Source: Neelides folsomi
Lineage: Eukaryota; Arthropoda; Collembola; Neelipleona; Neelidae
Length of the DNA stretch: 64,000 bases
Reading direction: 5' to 3'
Assembly (NCBI GenBank): GCA_034687125.1
Contig: JAQGBZ010000075.1
Span: forward strand, 1-64,000
Shown: positions 23,946 to 35,657 of the stretch, piece after piece
Layout: the number at the start of each line of letters is the position of its first letter
Position numbering within the stretch: position 1 is the stretch's first letter
Translations under genes and position numbers: made by a program
The notes under the pieces: model-generated
What the model saw: only the letters and a program-made list of their open reading frames with translations
What the model was told of the DNA's origin: nothing
Database searches by the model: none

Positions 23946-24360
23946 CAGGGGCGTAGCGTGACTTGGTCCGGCCCGGAGGCGAGCGGCCATGGTCCGGCCC
24001 CTGTATATAATATACTCAAAATTCCATCGAAATTTTGAATATATCTATAGGTATATAAATTTTTTAGTATTAAATAAATAAGATCATATTTTAAGCATTA
24101 ATAAGGGCCATAAGGGGGGCCGGACCTAGGCAAAATATATACTAGATATTATTCAAAAAATTAAACGAGATCACATTTGACGAGAATAAAAATAAATATG
24201 GACCTTGGTCAAGAGAAAATTTTAAAAAATTCAATTTTATTTAGTCTAAAGTTCCTTGCAATTGGAAAAATATCTAGTGTCTACTCCGCATTGGTCCGGC
24301 CCCCCAGTTGTCCGGCCCGGAGTTGACAACTCCTCTTAACTCCTCGGCGCTACGCCCCTG
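23946..24360. mobile_element. non-autonomous hAT-like element (MITE), 415 bp
   Basis: The element begins CAGGGGCGTAGCG and ends with its exact complement CGCTACGCCCCTG, giving 13-bp terminal inverted repeats typical of hAT elements. Perfect 8-bp target-site duplications (CCATGCCA) flank it. GTCCGGCCC-type motifs recur near both ends (about 23966, 23992, 24293, 24310, and inverted at 24118), as expected of subterminal transposase-binding sites. It has no transposase coding capacity, so it must have moved with an enzyme supplied elsewhere. The corresponding site in the second duplication unit (about 27905) is empty. Confidence 0.9.
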
Positions 24361-24525
24361 CCATGCCATGTTCGTTGAAGGAAAATAAGCGAGAAGATAT
24401 TCAAAGCGCATTCGACTGGTAAGCATATCATTTGAATTGCGTAACAATATTTTATAAAATTAATAATATAAGATTCCGGTTATTGATTTAGTGCAAGTTA
24501 ATTGTTAATTCAACTGACGTTTAAG

Positions 24526-26151
24526 ATGAACAAGGAAAAATTACAAGCATTTAAAGCTCAAGTAAGCATATTTAAGTATTTATTTCACATTAATCTGTTT
24601 ACCTTGATTATATTTTTGTAAAAAATATGCATGTAAACGTTTTATTAATTTCATAATAAATATTGATACACATAATATCTATAAATAATATGAGCATTTA
24701 ATATTTTTGAATTGGTATTCTTTCATAGGTTCGAGAAAAGTTTCCAGAGCATGAGCAAAGCATAGTTATTAAGAATGATTACTGTTTGCAAATGTGGCTT
24801 GATGGTAATATTCACAATATTTTATTTATTTATACGTACATACCTATTTACTTTACTTTACTTATTTGTACCTACAGGTACATACAATGTATAAATGGTA
24901 TATTATATGATATGTATATGTTATTTATAATGATTTTTTCTCTATTAAAGATTCTAATGGAGATGCTGGGAAAGCTTTAGTGAAGTTGAGTAAAGTAAGT
25001 TGTAATATGAAAAAAATTTATCTGAATACTGAATCAATATTAGATAATACCTTTACGTTTAACGATAAATGTAAAGGTATTTTATGAATCTCTCTAAGGT
25101 TTTATGAATCTCTCTAGAGGTATTTTATGAATACTTTTACAAGTATATTACATATAATTTTTTGTAGATACTTGAGGAGAGACTAATAAAGGAAATTGAT
25201 AAGATAAATGAATCAACCAAAATTCCTGCCGTAATCGAGAAAGAATTATGCATGGAATATTTAGGAAGAGATTTAAGAGGGAATTTAGGTATGTTAAGTA
25301 TATTTTAAATAATTAATAAATTTCGAACAATTTTCTTAAAATTATTGATAATGTGTTTCAGTATTTTTATTCCCAATTGGAAAATGCGATTCGAAGAAAA
25401 TCGTTGATGAATTGGGATACAAAGAAGAGCTCTTGTTACAATTAATTAAATTGTTCGAACTCAATTTAAAAAAGTGTATTGAAGAAGGAAAATCGTTTAT
25501 TTTTCTCACTGATATGTCAGGTTTTTCATTCCGACAACTTACATCTATGGCATGTAAGAAATCTCATACATTTTTAATATTAATTTATAGCCATTTTATT
25601 ATTTTCATGATCAGTATGCTATCTGTATTAGTGAACGACGTTTATCTTAAAGTTACGCGATATCTTGAATTTCATGGTCCATTCATTGCTGATATAATCC
25701 TCATTAACGGTCTCAGAATCATAACTTATTAAAATATAAATATGCTCTACATGATAAATATAATATACTCTCGCGTCGTTTAAGCTCTTGACATCCCGCG
25801 TTTTAGGAACAGCATTTAGATTGACATAACTTTAATTACTATAGATTGTAAAATATGTTAATCTAAATGCTGTTCTAAAACGCGGGATGTCAAGAGTTCG
25901 AACGACGTGAGAGTACCTATGTAATAATACTAAAAATTAATTTTCAATCAAATATTCAATAATATCCTTTTATGGAATAAATAGCCCCAAAATTATGGAC
26001 AATTCTCTTCGCTTTACTTAAGCCATTATTGTCACAGAATTCACTGAACAAACTTTATATTTTTGGATCAGATGAAAATAAATGGAGAGAGGCTCTCATT
26101 AAGAAAATGCCAGAAGAGATTCTCCCTAAAAAAGTACAAGTTAAAATATGA
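24526..26151 (+). CDS. CRAL-TRIO (Sec14-like) protein, copy A, lacking the GOLD domain
   Basis: Seven exons (24526-24561, 24729-24804, 24951-24994, 25168-25288, 25362-25553, 25632-25709, 25985-26151) give about 237 residues. Sec14-like proteins bind hydrophobic ligands or phosphoinositides in a closed lipid pocket. The N-terminal helical part (MNKEKLQAFKAQVREKFPEH) is followed by the CRAL-TRIO fold: LVFLFPIGKCDSKKIVDELG, SFIFLTDMSGFSFRQLTSMA, the YLEFHGPFIADIILINAPK segment and LNKLYIFGSDENKWREALIK. Copy B continues into a GOLD domain; here the duplication junction replaces those exons, and the frame runs on a few codons (KKVQVKI) to a stop. All exon frames and splice sites remain open, so it may still be expressed as a CRAL-TRIO-only protein, though it could be a decaying duplicate. 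A small fold-back element sits in intron 6. Confidence 0.75.
25768..25913. mobile_element. fold-back MITE (TA target, Tc1/mariner-like), 146 bp
   Basis: Two nearly perfect inverted arms of about 58-60 bp (25768-25827 and about 25856-25913) enclose a short AT-rich spacer. Outer ends are CTCTCGCGTCGTTTAAG and its near-complement. TA dinucleotides flank both ends, as expected for a TA-targeting element. It lies in intron 6 of CRAL-TRIO copy A and is missing from the same intron of copy B (about 29270-29300). It has no coding capacity. Confidence 0.82.
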
Positions 26152-28069
26152 AAACTGTATTTACAATAACTTAGAATAACTTGGTTTTAACGTTTTAAAA
26201 GTATAATTCTAAATTACCAATTTCTCAAAACTTCGATGTTAGAATATATTGACTAAATTAATGAAAAATTGGATAGTTTTACTGCTTTTACTATTTATTA
26301 TTGCTTTAATTTTAATTTTAATTTTGTATATTTTATTTGTTCTAAAATACTAACAGTATATAGAACACCTTATTTATGTAGACGCTGTAAAACTACTAAA
26401 TACGTGTTTTTTATTTAATTTAATATCTCATATATGTAAAATTCATCGATCATAAACAACATATAAAACATTCAAAGGTACCTTAGTATTATAGATAGAG
26501 TTTAATTTTTAACATTGCTGTTAAATTACCATATAAAATAAGTATTTTAAGTTCATTATAGAGTTTAATTCATAGAGTGCAAACAAGGGATTTAAAATGA
26601 TGTTTACAAAATAATGTACTGCAAATATTTAAAAATACTAAAAGCATCACCAAGAATTAAGAAAATGTATTGAATAATTGTGAAATTAAATATTCCAATT
26701 AGTATGGTTTTTAGTATAAAAGTAAAACGTCTATCTGTAATAAATCTTTTAGTAAATGAGTAAATCTATGAAAGCTTGAAAATAAATGATTTAAATATTC
26801 TCTATAATTTCAATGAATCTGATTTGCATTAAAACATGAATTCATTTTTTTAATTTTTTCAAATATAATAATTTAATTAACTGAAATTAAAATTTAAAAA
26901 TACGTTAGTGAATTTTATATAAAAAATCAAGTTTCGCTTATAACATATGCCATCAAGTCACAATTCTTAATTGTTTCTTATGTAGTATCTAGCATTTATT
27001 TCTATTATACAAGAATTTAATGCTTTTAATAATCCATGCTAATTGGAATGGTAGGAACATAAAATTCATAAAACATGATAAACAATGTAGGTATTTGATA
27101 TTTTTAGGTTATATAAAATACTAATGGTTTAAAGTATTAAGGAATTACAAACTCCCAGTTAGGCATTAGAAATTGAATAATTATGTCGAAGTGAGAGATG
27201 GGATCTGATGAACGTTCTGATAGCAAAAGCATGTACTTCCCTTTGCTACCATACCATACATACAAAAAAGCCATCTTTTTGTACAATTATGAAGGACGAC
27301 AACTTCAGAGCAAGTGAGAGTGAGCGAAAAAGTCGCCAATGTGCTTTTGTACACTTTGACTACTTTTGTATCATAGAAATAGAATACAATGCCATTCTAG
27401 GATTCTTCGATGCATATATCCATCTTGTTAATGAATAATTTGAACTTGGCAATACAATTAGATCCTAAATTTTATTGTAGAGTAAAAAGTGTAAGAAGTA
27501 CTGTCTTGATAATGTACTCGTACTTATAGTCTACAGGGTTAGGGTTATTAATATAGTGGTAGTAGTAAAGCATCTTATTATGTATATATAGGTACATGTG
27601 TAAGTGTAATATTTAGGTTTAAATGTTGTTTTGCTTTAATTCAATATCTACTCATGGTCATTTTTTATCTGGATAGAAACAAATAAAACAAGCTTAATAA
27701 ATGTAGGCGGATATAGAATACCATACTATAGCTTAATGTTGGAATGCAGGACTTCGTAGAATTTATATGCAACACATAGGTAGTATAACTTAAAACATAG
27801 GTAAATAGGAAATAGATGAACAAGAAATTAGAAGAATTTCTAGTTTTTAATTTTAATTAGCTAATACCATTTTCCAAGGTGGATCACAAATAAATGTTCC
27901 AATACCATGTTGAAGGAAAATAAGGGTAGAGAGGTTCAAAGCACATTCGACTGGCAAGCGAGCACTATCATTGAGTTGAACAACAACATTTTATATAATT
28001 TATAATATAAGATTCCTTTATTGACTTAAAGTTAGTGCAAGTTAATTGATAATTCGACTAACATTAAAG
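26152..28069. other. spacer, right half of the tandem duplication
   Basis: This spacer is the second copy of the DNA downstream of DCAF15 and upstream of the CRAL-TRIO gene. Short ORFs such as 27208-27438 cover a better-conserved block but show no family features. It should include the promoter of copy B. Confidence 0.6.
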
Positions 28070-30201
28070 ATGAACAAGGAAAAATTACAAGCTTTTAAAG
28101 CTCAGGTAAGTTTATTTATTAAGCCCATTATAAAGCCATTTTACATTAATATTTTTGGCTTAATTATCTTTTTGTAAAAAATATGCATACAAACAATTTA
28201 TGCGTAAATTACATACCTAATAAATATTGATACACAATTACACATCATATCTGTTCTTACAGATTACGAGCATTTAATCTTTTTGAATCTGGATTCTTTC
28301 ATAGGTTCGAGAAAAGTTTCCAGAGCATGAGCAAAGCATGATCATTAAGAATGATTACTGTTTGCAAATTTGGCTTGATGGTAATGTTCACAATATTTTA
28401 CAATCTATTACGTACTTTATACATACAAGGTATACAATATATTGTATAATAACAGATAATATGTTTATTGTGTTTTTTCTCTTTGAAAGATTCTAATGGA
28501 GATGCTGGGAAAGCTTTAGGGAAGTTGGGTAAAGTAAGTTTTAACGTAATTTACAATTTATCAGTAGAATCAATTGGCAATGTTAGGCTATGTTCAATGA
28601 TAAAGGGCGTTTTCTATTTTGCAACTTTGTAATAAATATTTTTACTAATACATATAAATTTTTTGTAGGTTCTTGAGGAGAGACTAATAAAGGAAATTGA
28701 TAAGATAAATGAATCAACCAAAGTTCCTGCCATAGTCGAGAAAGAAGTATACATGGAGTATTTAGGAAAAGATTTAAAGGGGAATTTAGGTATTTAGACA
28801 TTTATCATATACCTATATTTAAATAATTAATGAATTTCGAATTATATAGCTTAAAATTATTAATAATGTGTTTCAGTATTTTTTTTCCCAATGGGAAAAT
28901 GCGATTCGAAGAAAATCGTTGATGAATTGGGATACAAAGAAGAGTTCTTGTTACAATTAATTAAATTGTTCGAACTCAATTTAAAAAAGTGTATTGATGA
29001 AGGAAAATCGTTTGTTATTATCACTGATATGTCGGGTTTTTCATTCCGACAACTTACATCTATGGCATGTAAGTAATCTTATACATTTTTAATATTAATT
29101 TATAGCCATTTTATTATTTTCATGATCAGTTGTTTTAAGTAAATTTTTAAAATGCTTTCTTTATTAGTGAACGACATTTATCTTAAAGTTACGCGATATT
29201 TTGAATTTCATACTTCATTCGTTGCTGATACATTCCTCATCAACGGTCTCAGAATCATAACATTAAAATATAAATTTATATATTCTACATAGTATGTAAT
29301 TATTAATTATATGATTTTTGAAAAAAATAGCCCCAAAAGTATGGACAATGCTCTTCGCTTTACTTAAGCCATTATTGTCACAGAATTCACTCAACAAACT
29401 TCATGTTTTTGGATCGGATGAAAATAAATGGAGAAAGGCACTCATTAAGAAATTGCCAGAAGAGATTCTCCCCAAAAAGGTACAATTACTTTCATTGATG
29501 ATCAAATTAATGCTTTTCAATATTTTCAAGTGTTATTTATTATTTATTTCATACTGATTCAATTTTCAGACCGAACTTTCTACGAACAACATCAAATACG
29601 ATGATGAACTACAAGAGTTTGTTGAAGTCTCCGTTGGTGCTGGACAAAAGCTCAACATTGAATTCGACGTTGAAGATCCCAACGTCACTATGAGGTAACG
29701 TTAGCTTAATTCTATGAGTATTAGTAATCACTACATTGATTTATCTGTATATTATCAATAATGCTAACACGAATGCAAAAAACGTATATTAATTATAGTT
29801 GGAGCTTCAAAACGGAACATTACGACATTGGTTTTTCGCTCCTTTTCAATGATGATGAAGTTTGTTTGGAAAGCAAAAGGATCAATTCTCATTTAGAACC
29901 ACAATTTGGCTCACATTTATGTCAAAAGCTTGGAAAATGTAATTTAATAAAATAAATAATATATTATGTATACCTATTATATATTCAATTAAGTTCAAAT
30001 CAATATGGATCAAGCTAATTACACATTTATCGATTTATTACCAATTGAGAATTTGAAAGATCAAAGTTTAATTCTCTTATACAAATACTTGTAGATACGC
30101 TTGTGTTTGACAACAGCTACAGCCATGTAAGATCGAAAAATCTTCACTACATGGTCAATTTCACTGGAGAAGAATCTGATGACGAAGATACTGCCCTTTA
30201 A
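28070..30201 (+). CDS. CRAL-TRIO plus GOLD domain Sec14-like protein, copy B (complete)
   Basis: Ten exons (28070-28105, 28305-28380, 28490-28533, 28669-28789, 28877-29068, 29168-29245, 29331-29479, 29570-29694, 29799-29938, 30095-30201) give 355 residues. The layout matches SEC14L2-type phosphatidylinositol/tocopherol transfer proteins: an N-terminal helical region, a CRAL-TRIO domain (about 75-232), then a C-terminal GOLD domain. CRAL-TRIO landmarks are FFFPMGKCDSKK, IITDMSGFSFRQL, YFEFHTSFVADTFLINAPK and HVFGSDENKWRKALIKKLP. The GOLD domain has VSVGAGQKLNIEFDVED, MSWSFKTEHYDIGFSLLF and YTLVFDNSYSHVRSKNLHY, all alignable with the family. The acidic tail is GEESDDEDTAL. It is the intact partner of copy A and should bind a lipid ligand and act in the cytosol or at Golgi membranes; the ligand is unknown. 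Confidence 0.88.
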
Positions 30202-30685
30202 ATGTTAAAATTAGTACTTAAATACATTGCTCATATCTACTAATACTTAACTATTGCATCTGTGCATATATGCTCAATGTATGGATCAACATGCTGAACA
30301 TGCAAAATAATCATGTCTTATTCGATTAATAAATAATCATAAAATTAAAAACATTATTTTATTAAAAGTCATAAAACGCAAAAAGTACTCAACATTTATT
30401 GGTAAGGTTTAATATCCTTATACTGGAATAAGATTACATATAATAACAGTTTAATAATTTTAGCAAACAAATTTGGAACTTTTATGTTTGTGAAATAAAA
30501 TAAAACAATAAAAAATTAGGAAAGTTTAAAAGATACAAATATTCTAGGGTTAAAAGCTTCAAAATAAGTTCTTATATTCAATAGTTTACCACATAATACT
30601 ATCTACAATATAAATGGGTAAATATTTAATCATAATACAATAAACAATAAACACATTTTCATTCAAAATAATAAAAAATTGGTCA
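30202..30685. other. convergent 3' flanks
   Basis: AT-rich DNA between two convergent genes. AATAAA for copy B occurs near 30330. Nothing else was seen. Confidence 0.4.
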
Positions 30686-32175
30686 TTATACAGAAAATCC
30701 TAGTGCTTGTTCGCTTGCAATCCAAAGTCTCTTTGCTTCTTCGTCTTCAAGTGGAATTCGCCGTCTCTCAGCCCAATCTTGGCTGTTTTTGTACATTCGT
30801 CCGGTTTCATTCTCAAGTGTTTTAGAAATGCAACAGTAAACTGATGTTCGAGCCCCCTTCAAATATACATAATATGTATATTTTCAATTTTTATTTTAAA
30901 AACTCTCACCTACTAATAATTGCAATTAATATTGGCTTACCACAGATGCCGGTTTTGTAAAAGTCCAGCCCAACATTCGGGAATTGAATAATTTCATGAG
31001 TGCATTGCCCTCGTGACCAAACAAATTGGTTCCAACAGCCCCTGGACATAAGCAATAAGTTGTGATTCCTGTCCCTTCAACCCGTTTTGCCAATTCTTGA
31101 CTGAAAAGGGCATTCGCCAATTTTGAGATTGAATAGAGTGGAAAAGTATAGAATGGGATATTCGCAACATCAATGCTCGTCATGTTCAAATCATTCGTGT
31201 CAAGCTTTCCTTGAGCCCAAACATGGCCCATTGACGATACAGTCACAATTCTAAAACAATAAATAATAATACAATTATCCGTTTAAAATTACTTAATAAC
31301 ATTTTGCTTACAAACTTTGTTAAAGTTTTTACTATAGTTTCTTCTCTCTTATAGGTATTTGTATTACCTATGCTTTTTTGTTAGTTTACTTATTATTTTG
31401 TATGAGTGGTTAAATTTTTATAAATTGATGATTAATTGCCTTGCTGGTGTTGATTTCTTCATGGTGTCTAATAGCAAATTGGTCAATAAAAAATGACCAA
31501 GGTGGTTGACTCCCATGTGCATTTCGAAGCCATCAGTAGTTGTAAATCGTTTATTTGGACTTAAAAACACTCCTGCATTGTTTACGAGGATGTTCAATGT
31601 GGAGTATTTGAGTTTGAACTCTTTCACAAATTGTCGTACAGATTCTAAAGACGACAAGTCAAGCTTCATTGCAGCCTGCATTAAAATTAATTAAAAATAT
31701 TTTCAAACAAAACTAAGAATTTAAGATATTCAAACAAAATATTTGTTCAAGCAAGAGAATTCAGTGAGTAATATGCAATAATATACAAAGTTATAATCTT
31801 ATAATAATGTAGGTAATTTGATTAAAGTTTGTAAAAAAATTTAATGTAATAAATAATTAATAAATAATTTGTAATAAACTTTACCATTTCTCCAGTTTTA
31901 ACTTTTTCTCGAATTTCCTTCATAGCATCTTCAGCGGCGGTTACGTTTCTACATGCAAAGATAACGGTGGCTCCACGAGCGACGAGTTCCATTGCCGTCT
32001 CTTTTCCAATTCCTCCATTCGCTCCGGTTACAATGACCACTTGCCCTTTAATGTCACGCTCGTCGCTCTTTTTAATTTTCTTCCAAGTGGACATATTGTA
32101 CAATTTGATGAAAACTGGGAGGAGAAGTATGAGAAGGAGAATTGCCACTATTGGCAGAATAATTTCTACTGCCAT
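30686..32175 (-). CDS. membrane-anchored short-chain dehydrogenase/reductase (retinol dehydrogenase-like)
   Basis: Four exons (31885-32175, 31440-31675, 30941-31250, 30686-30856) give 335 residues, the usual size for RDH11/12/13-type enzymes. They oxidise or reduce retinoid, lipid or carbonyl substrates with NAD(P). Residues about 5-25 (IILPIVAILLLILLLPVFI) are a membrane anchor. The Rossmann motif is TGANGGIGKETA, followed by FACRNV (NADP-type arginine). NNAG and NHLGHFLLT are in exon 2. Catalytic serine lies in IVTVSSMGHVW and the YxxxK pair in YSISK, followed by LCPGAVGTNLF. The second intron has a GC donor (AAG|GCAATT), needed to join STPAR to IVTVSS. The C-terminus (GARTSVYCCIS onward) is typical of the family. 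Exact substrate is not readable. Confidence 0.92.
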
Positions 32176-32904
32176 GTTAATTGATTGTCAAAATCCAGCC
32201 AAATCGTATGAAGAAAATCGAAGATTCCTACCGCTGACCAAGCCCACAGTGGGAAACTAAAAAACTAAAATGGATGTGCTATAAGATTCAGCATCCTGGA
32301 AAATGAAAACTTCAATAGCAATTTTCGAAGTAAATTATAAGTTGGGTGGAAAAAAGGTGAAGTCCTTGAGCCAACGCAAAAAATCGGAGATGAGACTTTA
32401 CATACAAATTGTAATGAGCCGAGTGAACAAAATTATTTGGGGTGTCGGGTATGGAATTATGGAAGTATGTACTATGTGTATGAGTTGCATATGATCTTGC
32501 ATATGATCTTGCATATAATCCAACGTTTAAACTCTTTTTTGTCTCAATGCCTGATATTCCTTATAGGCAGATATTGGATGCCTAATTCCTATGCTATGCT
32601 ATAATGGATGCAATTTTGCAAGATTGCAACTACATGATTGTAATCGGGTACCAAAATGCTTTAATGCATAATTACAGTGAACTTGACATATACAATATAC
32701 AGAATTATCGACCATGATACTACATTATAAATAATTGAAACTGGTTTAACTTAAGCACGTTTAATTTGTGAGATGAAGATCATGAAGATGCCTTATTGTC
32801 TTGTCCTCCTCTTGGATATAAAAAATGCTTAATGTAATTGTAACCTAGAAAATAAAAAAGTTTTAAATAATATATAAAAAGATATTATTCCAAACATTTT
32901 CAAA
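32176..32904. other. intergenic, divergent promoter region
   Basis: This separates the minus-strand dehydrogenase from the plus-strand SUN gene. The ORF at 32303-32494 looks accidental. No further structure was seen. Confidence 0.4.
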
Positions 32905-34125
32905 ATGGACAAAAAAGTGAATAAAATGTCCGAATCAGAAGAAGAACATCGAGCTTCTGAACCGGAGCCTGAACCTGGCATTGCTGATTTTATTGATGAG
33001 ACTGACGAGGGCCGAGAAAGAATTAAATGGAAATATTTACTCAAAAATATTTTTCTCTCTGGGTCAATACTTTTGACAATTTCATTCCGTAAGCTGCAAA
33101 CTACAAACATCAAACTCCCATACATTCGCATTCACACTTTAATTAAAAAATGTTTAAACATTGTATTGTAATATTACAGTAGGTTGGTTTCTGTTCGGGA
33201 CTGGCGTTGAGGAATCTGAAAATACGGCTTGTTATTCCAAAGGAGCACGAGTTCTTGCAACTTTTGATACGATTCCGTGTACGCCTTATTGTGCGTTCAG
33301 CATCTTTGGTTTAATTCCCCTCAGTTGTACTTATGAATCTCAACATGAAATTTTGAAAGTAAAATTTAAACTTAAAGCTGATAATTAAATTAAATTCAAA
33401 TCCATTAATCAACTTAATTTTTAAATTGATTCATTTAAGAGAGGAAAAGAATACGATTCCAATTATTGCATGAAAGGATCACAGGGGAATTTCATCATTG
33501 AACTTTCTGATTTAACCCGCGTTCAAGAAATCACTTTCACGAACATTCGGAAGAAAAATGGAAGCGAAGCAGAAAATGACAAAGTGGTCCCAAAGCATTT
33601 TTCAGTCTACGTATGTCAACTCCTTATATACTCAAATCTCATCGAATTACAATAATCATCATAATAACTTTTTAAACAATATTTGCAAATTCACTTGTTA
33701 ATTATTAAGAGAATTTAAATTTTATTAGCATTTACTTTTCCTCTAGGGCTCACAAGCTTCCAGTAAAGAAATGAGAGGACTTTGGATATTGTTAGGGAAT
33801 TTTACTTATCATCTTAATGGATTCAATCGACAGATCTTTGAGGCCGCTGTAATAATTAATACTCTTAATTAGTTATTATTTTAAGTAGATTCTTTTAATC
33901 ATTTATTCGTTAAAATTTACCATTGATTTCTTGTAGAAAACTGCATATTCGATAAAAACCATCGTTTTAATGATCCATTCAAACTACGGAGGGAATGAAA
34001 CTGTTCTTCATCATTTTGGAGTCCTCGGATTGAAAATGGAAAATTTGACGTTCAAAGATATCTACGAACCAAAAATTCATAACTATGAGTTTGGAGATGT
34101 TAAAAAACCAAGTTCGTGGTGGTGA
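32905..34125 (+). CDS. SUN-domain inner nuclear membrane protein (SUN3/SPAG4-like, short)
   Basis: Five exons (32905-33088, 33180-33358, 33440-33610, 33747-33848, 33937-34125) give 274 residues. SUN proteins span the inner nuclear membrane and pair with KASH proteins to link nucleus and cytoskeleton. The short acidic nucleoplasmic N-terminus (MDKKVNKMSESEEEHRASEP) is followed by one membrane span (about 49-72, LSGSILLTISFLGWFLFGTG). The SUN domain fills the rest: YCMKGSQGNFIIELS, FTNIRKKNGSE, VPKHFSVYGSQ, LWILLGNFTYHL and IVLMIHSNYGGNETVLHHFGVL. The region between membrane and SUN domain is short and lacks a clear coiled coil, so this is a small SUN protein like germline SUN3-5 or SPAG4. The exact subfamily cannot be fixed by eye. 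Confidence 0.87.
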
Positions 34126-34731
34126 AGATTCATTAGCCAATTTACTACAGTATTACCTATGAATATAAATTAAACTATGGCCTAGTGGTAATATTCAATC
34201 TTGGATAATCCAGCAATTGTAATTAACAAGCAATTAATATGTAAAAGTAGTAAAAGTGACAATATGTATATATCTATGCAGTGTAATTAAAATGCTTACA
34301 AGTTGAGACGTTTCTAAATTCTTGTATTATCCTCCTCATCTTTATCAATAATTAGCTTCAATGCACTTCTTATGTCTTGTGTAGTCTATAGTGCATCATA
34401 AACACATGAAGTGATGACACTGTATAGACTTGTATTTTAGTCATATTATTGTCAATTGGTATTTACTGCTAAAGGACATTGAATTTCTTTAACTTTGATT
34501 ATTTGGTGTCTTGAAATCTGATAAACTCTTCCAATGTTAGCTGGCAAATTCTCATCAAAGATGAATGAAGTCTAAAATGAGGAAGATTGCCGGTATTCTC
34601 TTCCACCCTCAATCACTCAATACACTATCACACACACTACTACTATTATTCTATTCACTATTAATTGTTAAATTTTCAATTAATTTTATACAATCAGGTA
34701 ATTATTTAAGAAAGGAAAGGATTTTAAGTCA
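34126..34731. other. intergenic
   Basis: AT-rich spacer between the SUN gene and MIX23. The ORF at 34565-34759 overlaps the MIX23 start in another frame and has no support. Confidence 0.4.
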
Positions 34732-35503
34732 ATGGCTTCGTCATTATGTGGAAATTTAAGCGAGTTTCTGGTAAGATGTTATTAGGTGATCTGTTTATTG
34801 ATATCTCTAAATATAATTTTGAATTTTAATTCAATTATTTTAAAATCATTATCATTCAATTTTAACAGGCTGCTCTAGTCGACTTGAGAGCAGTTGATGA
34901 TCGAATCATTTACGAACTCAACACTTCACTCCCCACAAAGTCATTTCAAAATAAAGTGGATTTGACAGGCAGCTGCCAAAGTCTTCATGATCAAGTAATC
35001 TACCTGTATTTAATAAAGATTATTTAACTTTTTTGAACATTTAAAAATAAATATATTTTGGATTTGTAAATTTTAGTTAATGGTCGTTCATCAAAAGAGA
35101 CGAGGGTCTCTTGAGGAGTGCATGTCACTAACAGTTGAAGACATCAAGAAGCTAAAGAAGGAAAAGGAGGAATGCCCGTCCAATGACCAAATTATAAAAA
35201 GACTGAGGAATCAACAGACAAAAGTATTAAGTTTAATTCTTTACATTTTGCTTATTTAAATAGTAGGTAATCATGAATTAATAATCTTTAATTGTTTAAG
35301 CTGCGAGAGCTCCAAACACAAGTCAACGTGGAAGAAATCATACGCCAAAGATCACTCAAAATATATACCGAAAAGTAAATTAAATTTTTATTTCTTCTTC
35401 GCATAAATATTCAAATTATTCAGATTTAAATATTTGAATGTTTACTAATAACAATCTTTATTAAATCTACAGGTGTCGAAGTTATTACAAGCCGAGTGAA
35501 TAA
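34732..35503 (+). CDS. MIX23: MIX23 (CCDC58), mitochondrial intermembrane-space protein
   Basis: Five small exons (34732-34770, 34869-34994, 35077-35223, 35301-35374, 35473-35503) give 138 residues, close to human MIX23 (144). MIX23 is a soluble intermembrane-space protein that supports protein import into mitochondria. Family hallmarks are the N-terminal block VDLRAVDDRIIYELNTSLPT, a pair of cysteines separated by 20 residues (SCQSLHD to EECMSL), the LRNQQTKLRELQTQVNVEEI block and the end CRSYYKPSE. Length, order of blocks and the charged coiled-coil middle (KKLKKEKEE) all fit. None of these exons is long enough to show as a single large ORF, so the gene is easily missed. Confidence 0.9.
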
Positions 35504-35657
35504 CTATAAGAAAACACTTGTGTAGTTTAATTTCTTATTGAATGGTATAACATTTATATCGTTTGTTAAATTATATGGTACACGTAATTCATGATTCATA
35601 TTGAATTGTAGACACGTAAATTTCTAATGAAGAATAAAGTTCAATTGACTAATTTTT

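Larger units (their letters stand above)
22330..24525. other. spacer, left half of a tandem duplication
   Basis: From about 22365 onward this non-coding spacer reappears, diverged, from about 26145 to 28069. Matching blocks include the sequence around 22405-22470 against 26175-26240 and around 23700-23770 against 27285-27360. It carries a hAT-like element at 23946-24360 that the second copy lacks. Confidence 0.75.
22365..29485. repeat. direct tandem duplication, two units of about 3.8 and 3.3 kb
   Basis: Unit A (about 22365-26143) and unit B (about 26144-29485) share, in the same order, a 2-kb spacer and exons 1-7 of a CRAL-TRIO gene. The junction lies just after exon 7 of copy A, where TAAAATATGAAAAC joins sequence that matches the start of unit A (about 22367). 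Much of the size difference between units is explained by two insertions found only in unit A (23946-24360 and 25768-25913). The two protein copies differ at roughly 33 of 230 positions by eye, so the event is not very recent. Confidence 0.88.

Noticed and set aside
32303-32494. Short ORF between the dehydrogenase and SUN genes
   Set aside because: Low-complexity, no homology, no splice or promoter support.
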